From Gordionus sp. m RMFG-2023 (Eukaryota; Nematomorpha; Gordioida; Chordodea; Parachordodidae), in the NCBI RefSeq assembly GCF_954871325.1, contig NC_088779.1:24352869-24416868 (forward strand): a DNA stretch of 64,000 nucleotides. Reading direction: 5' to 3'. Made by a program: the position numbers and the translations under genes. This document shows positions 46,401-56,400 of this stretch, one piece after another. The notes under the pieces are model-generated. The model did no database searches. It saw nothing but the letters and a program-made list of their open reading frames with translations, and was not told where the DNA came from. Position 1 is the first letter of the stretch; every line of letters begins with the position of its first letter.

Positions 46401-49400
46401 TAACTAATACCTATCCGTTTCCGTTGTTTCGCTCTCCTTCTTAGATTTAAATGAAGTTAATGCGTTGTAAACGGTGGAGATTCCGCTAGAACGTCTTCTG
46501 ACCTTTATTTCGCCTGGGGTCTTTATCGTTGTTAAAGATTTCTTCTGAAAAGATTTAAAAAATATATATCTGTGAAATAAATAACACTATAGAAAAATTA
46601 TAATTGTGTATCATATGATAATATTATATTCATAAGAATGAAGATGAAGATGAAGATGAAGATGAAGATGAAGATGAAGATGAAGATGAAGATGAAGATG
46701 AAGATGAAGATGAAGATGAAGATGAAGATGAAGATGAAGATGAAGATGAAGATGAAGATGAAGATGAAGATGAAGATGAAGATGAAGATGAAGATGAAGA
46801 TGAAGATGAAGATGAAGATGAAGATGAAGATGAAGATGAAGATGAAGATGAAGATGAAGATGAAGATGAAGATGAAGATGAAGATGAAGATGAAGATGTA
46901 GATGAAGATGAAGATGAAGGTAGCCTTCAGCTGATGAGCATTCTCATGATACAACTTATTTTTTATATTAATTTAAACATATTTTGAACTGAACACCACA
47001 TTTTGGTTTGTTTAAATTGATGGCATATATGTTTAGTATTTTTTCTCTTTTTTTGTTTTTTTTGTTTTTTTTGTTTTTTCCGTTTTTTCGTTTATTTTTC
47101 TCTTACTTTAGCCAGGACATACCTTTATGCCTTAAGCTAGGAAACCAGAAAAATAATTAAAATAAATCTAAAGAAAGATTTCAATTCTAATAATTTTAGT
47201 TCACATAAAATTTAAAAAAAATTAAAGACGAACACAAAAATTATTTTTGATTAATGCAAAAATAAAAAAAGTTACAATCAAAAACAATAAATAATATCAA
47301 AATTTATAATTTATAATTTTCCTAGCCATAAATAATCATGCTCTACGCTTGTAAAGGATACTAATTCGAATCCCATTAAGGTATCGTAATTATGATTCTT
47401 GTAAATTTTTCAGTGATAAGGGGAGATCAATAAGTGATTTTTTATATTTCGTTTAATTTACAAAAATGCTTTTCCGACCCTGTAACCCTGAGGCCTTAAA
47501 AAATGATCTAGTAGAAGAGGGAGGGGGATTTTAAAAGATGAATTTACTGAGCCTAAGATCCTATTTTGAAATTCATATACACTCAAATTAAAGATAAATT
47601 CAAATTATATTCTTAACTTGTAACAAAACATTTTTTTATTATTGGAACGTATATATTGTGGGCATTGGCATTGGTAATCTTTATGATTCCGAATTCCTAG
47701 ATTTTCAAAAAAAATATATATTTAATTTAGCATTATGGATTACATCTTTACGCCGCGTTTAAAACGCTAAACAATTCTTTACCTTCATCATTTACAACAG
47801 CTGTTTTCTATTTCAATAGTCTGGTATTATAGATTTATCTCATCGCCGGGTAATTAACAAGACCAAATATAAATACGGTTTTTATTTTCTTAAATTTAAA
47901 CGCGATGTTTATAGAGCTACTTCAATTGTACCTTAAAAAGAGGATCGAGGATGAACTCTTAAACGTTCCAAAAAAAATTAACGTCTCAGGCAGCTAGCAT
48001 GACACTAGTGAAACATTATCATTTTAAATTATGTTTGTTGTTTTTTTTTTCTAAAACAAATATTTACGTGATGGAGATGCTTAAGGCGAGACGCGATTTT
48101 GTCGTCGGGCTTTTCCGCTTTCGTCTCTTTGGGAAATTTGACTGTTGAATGCCGTTTCTTAGATACATCCTTGCAACTACATCTCTTCTTATTTACCTTG
48201 CAATCTGGACAAATATCCCTCTTCTCGAACACGTTCTTTTTGATATTACTAACTCTCCTACCAATCAACGATAATCGTTCCTTTAATACATTTTCAATAT
48301 TTAATAAATAACCATTTTTTTTAAAAAAAATTATGCATAACATATAATATTATATAACATAATATAATATTATATAACATAATATAATACTATATATTAT
48401 GTAACTTATGAAATGAAATGAAACCAAATCATTTCCTTAAATTAGACAAGTTGTCTCACCCAACAAATTATTTGGGATCAAAAATTAATATGTTAAAATA
48501 ATAAATGAAAGGGTTATATAATTATAATGCAAGCCAGACCATTTGCTAAACAACAACTAAATTTTATATTTATTTTTTAATAAGATTCACATGCTCGAGT
48601 GCGATTTACTATATATCATCCCCGAGAACCACCAATCTACATATAAAATAAAAGGCCTTTACTGGATTAAGAACCCGCGTCTATCAGATTCGTGATCAAC
48701 GCCCTAACCGATTAGGCCCCAGACGATATATTAAAACGTCAGTTTTTTTATTATTTATATAAAAATAAATATGATGTCATGAGAAACAGTGCACGCTTGG
48801 CTTGCATTCATAAACCTTGTATAATACTTATTATATAGACTGACGATTCATTCATTCATTAAAATGAATTATTTTAGGCTTGAATACAAATCGCTGGTGA
48901 CACGCCATTTTGGTTTTCTATAAAAAAAATTATTATATAATTAAAACTGATATCTTTTTTATAAAGTTTAAAAAAATTGTAAACGTAAAATTATTTTCGC
49001 GGGAAAATGAAATGGCATATCATCAGCTGATTCGTATTGATACTCATTGTGAACCTCTTGAAATAGTATATGTATAATAAATATGTTGATTTTTTTTTAT
49101 TTTCAAAACTTTGAATCCAGGGACTTTCCTAACAATGCATCTTTCGCAATGACCCCTTAGTAATTCACCAGAGCATGTCGGACATTTATCTAAAATAATA
49201 TGAATGAATGAATTACATTTATTTCCACTAATTTTATTTTTTAAAAAAAATATTTAACTTGACAAATTTTCGTAGCTGAATTTTAGTAATCGTGACCTAT
49301 TAAATTTTTTTTTTTGAATAAAGGGTGAACATATTATTTTTATAGAAAGAAAAGTAACCTATTCGGAAGGGTTTGAAGGGAAGATAAATGTCGATCCAGA

Positions 49401-50784
49401 ACCTCCAGTTTCTTATGCAAGCGATTTAATGTCTATCATATATATATATAAATTATATTATAGGTTTCTTAAAATGAATTATTTGGTATTCTGTTCGATC
49501 CTATATTTAAATAATACGAAATACAATTATTCAATTCAAAAAATCAAAACGAATAATGAATAATGAATAATGCAAAAAAAAAGGTTAATCTTCGAATAAT
49601 AGCCTTCTCATTCTTCTTTTCTTACTTTCTTTCCCTTTTTTTTGGATTCGTATTTTATAGGCTCATATATATATAGTAATAGTGTCTTCTTTCATACTAA
49701 TTAATATTATTTTATTTTAACAAAGATATTATGTTGAAAGAATAACATTAAAATATCAGGAGAGGGTATATTTAGATAGTTCTGATAATAATCTATTTAA
49801 TTTAAAAAGATAGATTTAAAGAATCCATTAATATTTACTTCTAAACTAGGATTAGGATTATAACTTCTTTGCGTTGGCACGTTATATTGAGTTAAAGCTT
49901 GAGAGTAACCCTTTTCATACATCATTCGGTACCTTGAAATTATTTTTTAAGATAAATTCAACCTTTAAATATTTATTTTATATAAATTGTGCGATTTACC
50001 ATAACCAAAATTCGATAGTTAGTTTTGAACTCGGTTTAATTAACGCGCTAAATTGTCCGTACAAGCATCTTTGGATAATGTTGGAAGGCAGGTATACCCA
50101 TCTAACTAAATATTTGCATAAATTGATTATATAGCTGACTGTTTATAATAAATATATATACCTGTTGACATAATTTCATCTCCCAATTGCAAAGACGATG
50201 CATGTGGGTTAACGTGACACCAGCACACTGCACCGTAAAAAATATCCAACTCAGAATCTACCATTAAACCGTCATAACTTAGAAATTTGAGGATGGCTCT
50301 AGGAAGGGCGCTAAGGAAAGCGACACTATCGCGTATTGAATAATAGTCTTGAAAGAATAATTTATAATCATATAAATCTCAATAATTTACTTAATGATAT
50401 GTGCCTCAATACCAAGTCAGTTAAATTGACCATCTCCAAATTTTCAGCCGCCAGCAGAATGTCAAAACAATTTTCTTTTTGGTAGACATAAATTCCTATT
50501 TTTTTCCAAAACGTTGCGTTTATGCAATAAGTAATCTTATAAGAAAAATAATTACCTGTCCTCAGATATTCTTCGATATGCTCGAACACGTGACTTGAAC
50601 AAATGTCTGCGCTAACCACTAGAGGCCTCTCATATCGCCACAGTCTTAAAGCCCTGGCAAAATAATTACTGTTATCGAATAGAGAATTATATGGAACCCA
50701 AAACTTTCTATTTGATATGATAATCGGAACACTGCTCTCATCCGAAGGAATGGAGATATCGCTTGAAGATGACTCATCCCACAT
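40492..50784 (-). CDS. BTB-BACK-Kelch protein with a cysteine-rich, basic insert, 15 exons
   Basis: BTB-Kelch proteins usually serve as CUL3 ubiquitin-ligase adaptors. Minus-strand exons: 50784-50556, 50495-50391, 50347-50162, 50105-50000, 49932-49865, 49189-49110, 48280-48068, 46544-46411, 44301-44246, 43158-43107, 43064-42931, 42710-42530, 42392-42198, 41519-41305, 40685-40492; all phases close, 715 residues. Domains: Ser/Asp-rich start, BTB (IISNRKFWVPYNSLFDNSNY ... ENCFDILLAAENLEM), BACK (SIRDSVAFLSALPRAILKF ... LDIFYGAVCWCHVNP). A linker of about 210 residues with two cysteine pairs motifs follows (CPTCSGELLRGHCERC and CPDCKVNKKRCSC) and many Lys/Arg/Ser. The propeller repeats are marked by YLMGGSN, VYVIGGK, IYVAGGI, MYLIGGA, LYMINGLG and a last FIFIHINA. 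Exon 5 with its weak donor A^GTTATA is the least sure. I know no BTB-Kelch family with such an insert, so no symbol is given. Confidence 0.87.
40950..41010 (+). repeat. Tandem duplication of about 32 bp
   Basis: AAAGAAAGGTGATTTCATTA followed by GAAGC occurs twice in direct succession in the last BTB-Kelch intron. Confidence 0.8.
41575..41665. repeat. CCGG-rich foldback family, diverged copy B5
   Basis: AAGCCCGGTCCACC, CCCGGCTCGCGGGTCGGCCC and ACGGGCAGGTTC keep the GC-rich blocks of the family in an AT-rich intron. The AGACCTGCAG ends are weak. Confidence 0.4.
41838..41852 (+). repeat. G homopolymer
   Basis: About 14-15 consecutive G inside a BTB-Kelch intron. Confidence 0.9.
42449..42528 (+). 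repeat. 26-bp tandem repeat at an exon edge
   Basis: Three copies of ATTTAAATTGTTTTTTAAAA AAAA(T) directly downstream (minus strand) of the donor of BTB-Kelch exon 12, filling the start of that intron. Confidence 0.8.
43246..43345. mobile_element. Foldback MITE family A, half copy A8
   Basis: Contains AATCCCAAGGCTTGC, TTAATATTTTTGGCTAAAAT, ATTGGGC and GAGATTTTGGT in family order. Incomplete. Confidence 0.35.
43859..44045. mobile_element. Foldback MITE family A, copy A9
   Basis: Starts GTGTTGTTAAATGACC like A1. It holds GAGATTTTGCTTATAGATGA, CCCAAATCTCGATGCTTACA and TTATTTTGGC, then a diverged right arm. It lies in a BTB-Kelch intron. Confidence 0.6.
44302..46410 (-). other. 2.1-kb BTB-Kelch intron 8
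   Basis: AT-rich. One more GC-rich patch at 45440-45690 ends in AATGAATGAATGG, as retroposon tails often do. No exon recognised. Confidence 0.5.
45440..45690 (+). repeat. Possible SINE-like or retroposon fragment
   Basis: GC-richer segment (CATGGTCACAAGGCTTACAG ... GAGGGCCCTAAAATCCGCTC ... GTTCAATGCAAAG) ending in a short (AATG)n tail. No tRNA-like promoter boxes could be assigned and no second copy is in the window. Confidence 0.25.
46638..46919 (+). repeat. (AAGATG)n hexanucleotide microsatellite, about 47 units
   Basis: 282 bp of near-perfect AAGATG repeat, with one variant unit (GTAGAT) near the right end. It lies in a BTB-Kelch intron and reads CATCTT on the gene's strand. It creates long open frames on both strands (Met-Lys or Ile-Phe repeats) that are not genes. 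Confidence 0.97.
47048..47095 (+). repeat. T7-8 G simple repeat
   Basis: TTTTTTTG repeated about five times, degenerating to TTTTTCG. Confidence 0.85.
48650..48728 (-). ncRNA. tRNA-like sequence, probably a tRNA-derived SINE head or tRNA relic
   Basis: On the minus strand: GGCCTAATCGGTTAGGGCGT resembles a tRNA D-arm with box A, CACGAATCTG an anticodon loop, and GCGGGTTCTTAATCC a T-arm with box B (GGTTCNAATCC). The acceptor ends do not pair and the anticodon stem is imperfect, so it is not called as a working tRNA. It lies in a BTB-Kelch intron. Confidence 0.45.
50496..50555 (-). other. 60-nt in-frame intron in the BTB domain
   Basis: ACAG^GTAATT ... AAATAG^GAATT. The length is a multiple of three and has no stop, so retention would add 20 residues without shifting frame. 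BTB alignment (EEYLRTG followed directly by ENCFDILLAA after a short loop) supports removal. Confidence 0.7.
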
Positions 50785-51278
50785 ACTGAGGGCTATTTAA
50801 TTAACAAGTTTTATTTTCATTTAGACCCAGATGATTTCATTCAAATATTTTTTAACAAGAATTAGAAAAAATTGACAAATTAAATAAAATACAATTTAAA
50901 TTTGACTTTTTTACCAAAATGACACGTGCTATACTTGATTGCTTATACGTAGTAAAGCGAAATCATTACCATTAACTAATTATATGCGCATTAAAACTGA
51001 GTTTTCATTCGAGAATCCTGAAAGGCAGAACAATTTGAAGATGTGTGCCCGGAAAGCTTTGCAAAACACATGATTAAATGCTTTAACAAGTAGGATATAA
51101 GAAAAAGTTAATAACCAAATTTGTTAGGATAATACATTTTAATAAATGGTTTTATTATAATATCGACAAAAAATTTTTAAAATGCAATTGTATTTTTCTC
51201 AGCAAGCGAAAAATTAATTGGAGGAACGTTTCCATCAGTTAAAGTATTTCTAAGAAAAGAAAGTAATTTTGAAAATAA

Positions 51279-51331
51279 TTTTAAAAATTTTTTTGAACCC
51301 CCTGAGATTGTAAAGGCTAGTGACGCCCCTG
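51279..51331 (-). repeat. Candidate DNA transposon terminus
   Basis: On the minus strand: GCAGGGGCGTCACTAGCC, then a T-rich spacer and CAGGGGGTTC. CAGGGGCGT-AGCC at an element end is a form seen in several animal DNA transposons. No partner end identified. Confidence 0.4.
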
Positions 51332-51622
51332 CTTATAAATAATGGCTGTTTAAGGTGAAGAGGCTTTTATAAGACTATTATATAAGATCTGAATTTTTTT
51401 TGACTCTGGATAGGGGTGGGTTGATTTATCCTATTATACTCTCAGCTGGATACGCGCCTATCTTGATTAAACATAAACATGATTATTGATTTAACTGGTA
51501 TATTATCTTGGTGAACTGAGGAATTGTAAAAAAAATATAACTTTTAATGTGATAGAATCTGATGGAACCTATATGATTCGTATTTATTTAATTACTTAAT
51601 TTTTAAAACGATTAAAACGAAT

Positions 51623-51735
51623 TAAATTATAAGGAAAACGAAATAAATTATAAGGAAAACGAAATAAATTAAAAGGAAAACGAAATAAATTATAAGGAAA
51701 ACGAAATAAATTATAAGGAAAACGAAATAAATTAA
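51623..51735 (+). repeat. 21-bp tandem repeat, five copies
   Basis: Unit AAATTATAAGGAAAACGAAAT, one copy with a single change. Confidence 0.92.
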
Positions 51736-51838
51736 TGTATAGGAGTTATGAATATCGTAAAATTGCGATGGTGGATCGGGGAGAGATTTTTCCTTTCCTC
51801 CCACTTAGTTAAGCGCCTGTCCCGTGTAGTAAATATTA

Positions 51839-52185
51839 TAGGGGTACCGAAGTCAAAATTTAAACCCTATTAAAGATTATTTTTGAGTTTCCAAGCTCAG
51901 CCCCCGACCAGATATTTTTAATTTTAAAGACGAACTATGATTTTTTAGCTTGTCATTTTATGACCTAATCCGAAATTTCTAAAATTTTATTATTTGAATA
52001 GTTTTGGCTCTATTTTTGCAAATAGTATAGTAAATGAATGTTAAATGATCGATCTAAAAATTTTCGAACCGATTAAATAATAAACCCGGATTTTTTTAAT
52101 TTTAACTATTTTACGGACCAATCCGCCGGACCGGATTTTAGAACCGTGCTTGGTTCCTGAGCAAAGCTACATATCTCTGATAAAT
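51839..52185. repeat. CCGG-rich foldback family, diverged copy B6
   Basis: Left end GGGGTACCGAAGTC and ACCCGG blocks, right half CGCCGGACCGGATTTTAG, ending ATATCTCTGATAAAT, which in reverse complement (ATCAGAGATATGTAG) resembles the family end. Confidence 0.45.
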
Positions 52186-53471
52186 AAAAAAATATTAATA
52201 TTAAAAAATTAAATAATAATTTTCAATTTATTAGTTAAACTTAAAATACAGTAAAAAAAAATTCTTTTTAATATTTTTATTATCATTATTTATTAACCTG
52301 GCATCAATAATATTTATACTTTTGATGACCTATAAATATTACAATATATATATAAAAAGATCTCTTTAGATAACTCACCTATTTATTATTTTAACTTATT
52401 ATTTTATTGTTAATATTATTATTTGTATGAGAATGCATAGATGTAACGTTGGTAATTAATATAATTTTTGATTTTGATTTTAAAAAAATTTAATTAAATT
52501 TTTAAAAAAAATGATAATAAAGGATGATTTATATCGATTCTTTTGAATTCCGGAAGGAGAATTTTCTTTTTCAAAAATCCTGATAATTGATGGAATCATG
52601 CTTTCCAATATCCATTTTCCAAGTAAGAATTCACGTGATCCCCTAATGTCCTTTTAAAGGAATCAGTTTATTCTATTCTAATATATACTTCTTCTGAATT
52701 ACAATATTATGTAGTAGACATTGACGTAATGACTTCCACCCCCCCCCCCTTCCTTCTAAACTTTTCTTTATTTTTTTTAAAAAAAGTGCGGTTATCAGTC
52801 ACTATTAGATTTTGAGTCCATGAAAATTTTCAGGCAAGGAGTGAAACTCCAGTTACTCTAGCTGTTTACGCCAATGTCTGGTTTAAGTGGATGACTTTTA
52901 ATATTTTATTGCATCTTTATCTTTAATTTTATTGGTTTCCTTTAAAATATTATTTATATATTTAATAAAATACCTCCGCAACTATTGTAGACATTTTTTT
53001 TAATCAATAATTTATCCGTATTCTTTTATTAATTAATATTTTCTTAATGGCTCCTCTTTAAGAATCCAAATTTCATTTCATTCCAATAAAAAAAAATCAC
53101 AAAATAGAAAATAATTGCAAAAAAGATATTAATTATTTATCATAAATGTCAGGTTTATTTATTTTTTAAAATTATAGCCAAATACGCTCATATGACTTTA
53201 AAACCTTGATGTATTTTGATTTTTTGTCAAACACGTTTAATGATTTATTGTATTTTTTTTTTTATAAAATTTAGAAGAATAAAAAATTGATAGTTAAAAT
53301 TTTCTAATCTGATATACCATTTCTATGTAAATACATTTTATAAATGTCGTAGGGCTTTAAATGAAACAATAAAAAATTTGATTCATTTTTTCTTGATATC
53401 TATATTTTTTATTATTTTTTTTTATAAATAAACACTTTTTTTATGCACAAGGAAAATTATGCAACAAGCAG

Positions 53472-56400
53472 CTAATATATTCCTTTTTCACTATTTCGGC
53501 CTTCGTTATTGTGTTCGCCGCGTTTTTCTCGACAGCCCCTCTAGGACACAAAATCATGGCCAGTTTTGGTTCCAACAAGGGCATCGTTTCGAATATCAAG
53601 GAACTAAATCTTAATTATCACAAGTACACCATGGTTTTGTACGATAAAAAAGGTTCGACCGGAAAAACGGAAAAACCCCATAATCCAAACGAGATCCAAA
53701 ATCAGGGAGAGAGCGGACGTGTTCTACCGGAATCTAAATGGAGATGGGGAGAAAAGAAGGAATATCGAAAGGAAACTGAGATGAAAGCCAAAGGTACTCT
53801 GAAGATCAAATTTTATATTCGGAATTTCATAGGGGGTTAGCCACGGTTATCCAAAGGAAACTGAAACTTGTAAAACAAGAGATGAGTTGCACCTCGCACC
53901 TTGACTATTCATATTGATAAAGTGGGTAGGAAAATGACAGGCTTGGCATCTAAATATACCATCATAATCCGCCATTTTGATAAGGAAAATAATGATAGTC
54001 ATGTGCCTTTATTCATTTTTTTTAACCTCACTAGTCTTTTCAACAAAAAAAATAATTTTATTTTAAACTGCAATAAATATATTTTTATTTATTATAAACT
54101 GATAATTTAAAACTATCAAAAAAATATTATTCGACAATTAAGTTGCATATTATTTTTTACAATTTTTATATTATAAAAAATTACCTTGAAGATTTTGTCG
54201 ATTTGTTAAAAAAATGATAGAGATAGGATAGGACTAATTTTTGTTTTTAAAGAAGTGACTAAAAAAAAGAATTTGACAGTTGGGATATTTAAAAATATAT
54301 GTAAGAAATCAGGAAATTAAGAACTCTAGATTTTAGAAGAAAACGAACGGGCAGAAAATATAAAGTGTTTCAAGTATTTGACTAAAGCAATCCTGAGAAT
54401 CCAAATTAGGTTTCATGCTTTATTATTTATTTATTTAACAATTCTATTTAAATATAATTTACAATTATACTTTATATTAATTAGCATATATTCAATACTA
54501 TTTTAAATTATATTCAATCTAGAATTTAATCGTCAAAACGAAGTATTTATGGATACGTTGAGCCATCGTAAAGATAATGAAAGTTTAAAAAAAAATTCAA
54601 TTATATTTTGTATTTAAATAAGTGTATAATGTTAGCATCAATCATTATTAAAGATTCATTTATTAAAAGTGAACATACATAGGAGTCGGCTGTAGAGTCA
54701 TTTTGGTATTTGCAAATCGACTAACTGTCTTATTCATTATATTAAGGCACGTTATTGTCATTAAATCCATGTGAAAACCATCCTATACTTATAAATACAC
54801 GTTTGAGAATGCCTCGTCAATCTAGTAGTATATACCCCATAGGCGTCAATATGTTTTGTCAACATGTTAAATTTTTAACTTTGAATTCTTCTTTTAGCTA
54901 AACTTAAAAATTAGAATTACCCAGTCCAACATATTTAGCTAAACTTTGATTTTTAGAAATATTTTCCACAAACTTTCTAACTCTATTATTTATATTAGTT
55001 TGTCCATAAATTTGTTTTGTATAAATTGTAAATGATTCAAAGTTTTACGGCAAGATTGATAATTTATAGGATAGGTATTCCAAGCATGTGGGAAACAGTT
55101 TGGGCATAATCAGATTTTTAAGTTTTTAAAAAACGCGTTTAAATAAATTATTTAAAGTTTTAAAAAAATAACATATTTATGCTAACATAAATTATATTAT
55201 AGCAAAATTAGTTGTGAAATCTATGTTCAATTATTAAATTTATGATTGTTCCCAGAAAAGTGGAGAGAGAGAAGACCCACAACCAGTTCTTCTACAACAA
55301 GCGAAATAACCGATATTGACAAAGAACTTCGCATTTTATATGAAATCAAGACAACTCAAAGGACATCAACAATCACCTTAAACAACAGAGATAATAGAGA
55401 CGCCAGTACCACTGATAAAATGTTGGATATTATTGATAATAATGATGAAAATGAAGAATTAACTGACCAAAATAATGTGGAAGAGGAAGATGAAGAGGAT
55501 GAATACGATATGGAAGAGGAAGATGTCAATCAGGATGAATGTAAGGGTTATCATATAGATCTTCCCCGAGATCACGATAAATCTATAGAAGAATTTATAG
55601 AGAGAAACCTTCAAAACAAAACTAGTAATCATACCGGATACATACAGTTAGTGGATAAATATTTAAATCATCGCAAGATCATCGATCAGATACCCTTTTA
55701 CGAGTCCGTCATGTCCCCGAAACTCAATGGTAGATCCTTGTCGCACAGAGTCAGAAGGAGGTTCGAAATTAAAATTCGCTTGGTTATGCTTCTAAAAAAA
55801 GGCAATAAACGAGATAATATGGCGGTGAAGACAAATGCCATAAATTTTGATATTCCATTTTTGGAAGATGGTATTTTTGAGGATAAAAAATACGATCGCA
55901 TGTTACTACAAATGAAAAACAAAATTTTCGCGGTTAACGATCAGCAATTAACAACTACTCCCTTGATTAGTCGTCAGATGAATAGTAGGATCAATCCTTG
56001 GCGCTTAGCCCACAGATGGATTATAAGATCAATATTCTCCGAAAAACTTTACGAAATGAATAAAGAAACGGAGCCATTTTTTGGATACATTCACAGGAGT
56101 GTGGCCCATTATCCCTTGATAGAGATAGACATCCCAAACAAAAGAGTCCCGAAACCTAGGACTAGAAAGGCTAAACAAATCACGGTAAATAAAATGCGGG
56201 GCAGCACGATGAAAATGATATTGGAACTGGAAGGAAATCAAAAAGTTTTGTTCAAGCCCAAACGTCTCCTGATGACCGATTTTGTTAAGGACAGATTTTG
56301 GCCAGCGTTTCATGGTAGGGAGCGTTTTCAGTGTGAAATAATGTCCTATCATCTTAGCAGGTGAGTATACTCGCAATTGTATAAATTATTCTTCATTGAT

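Larger units (their letters stand above)
50785..53471. other. Divergent intergenic region BTB-Kelch / FAM20-like kinase
   Basis: 2.7 kb with both promoters by position. Contains a possible transposon terminus (51279-51331), a 21-bp tandem repeat (51623-51735), foldback copy B6 (51839-52185) and a C run (52740-52749). No exon seen. Confidence 0.5.

Noticed and set aside
46598-46954. Long open frames of Ile-Phe (minus) and Met-Lys (plus) repeats
   Set aside because: They are translations of the (AAGATG)n microsatellite and lie in an intron.
48650-48728. A functional tRNA gene
   Set aside because: Acceptor stem does not pair and the anticodon stem is imperfect; kept only as a tRNA-like relic.
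49874-50134. Plus-strand open frame of 86 codons
   Set aside because: It is antisense to two phase-consistent BTB-Kelch exons (50105-50000 and 49932-49865).
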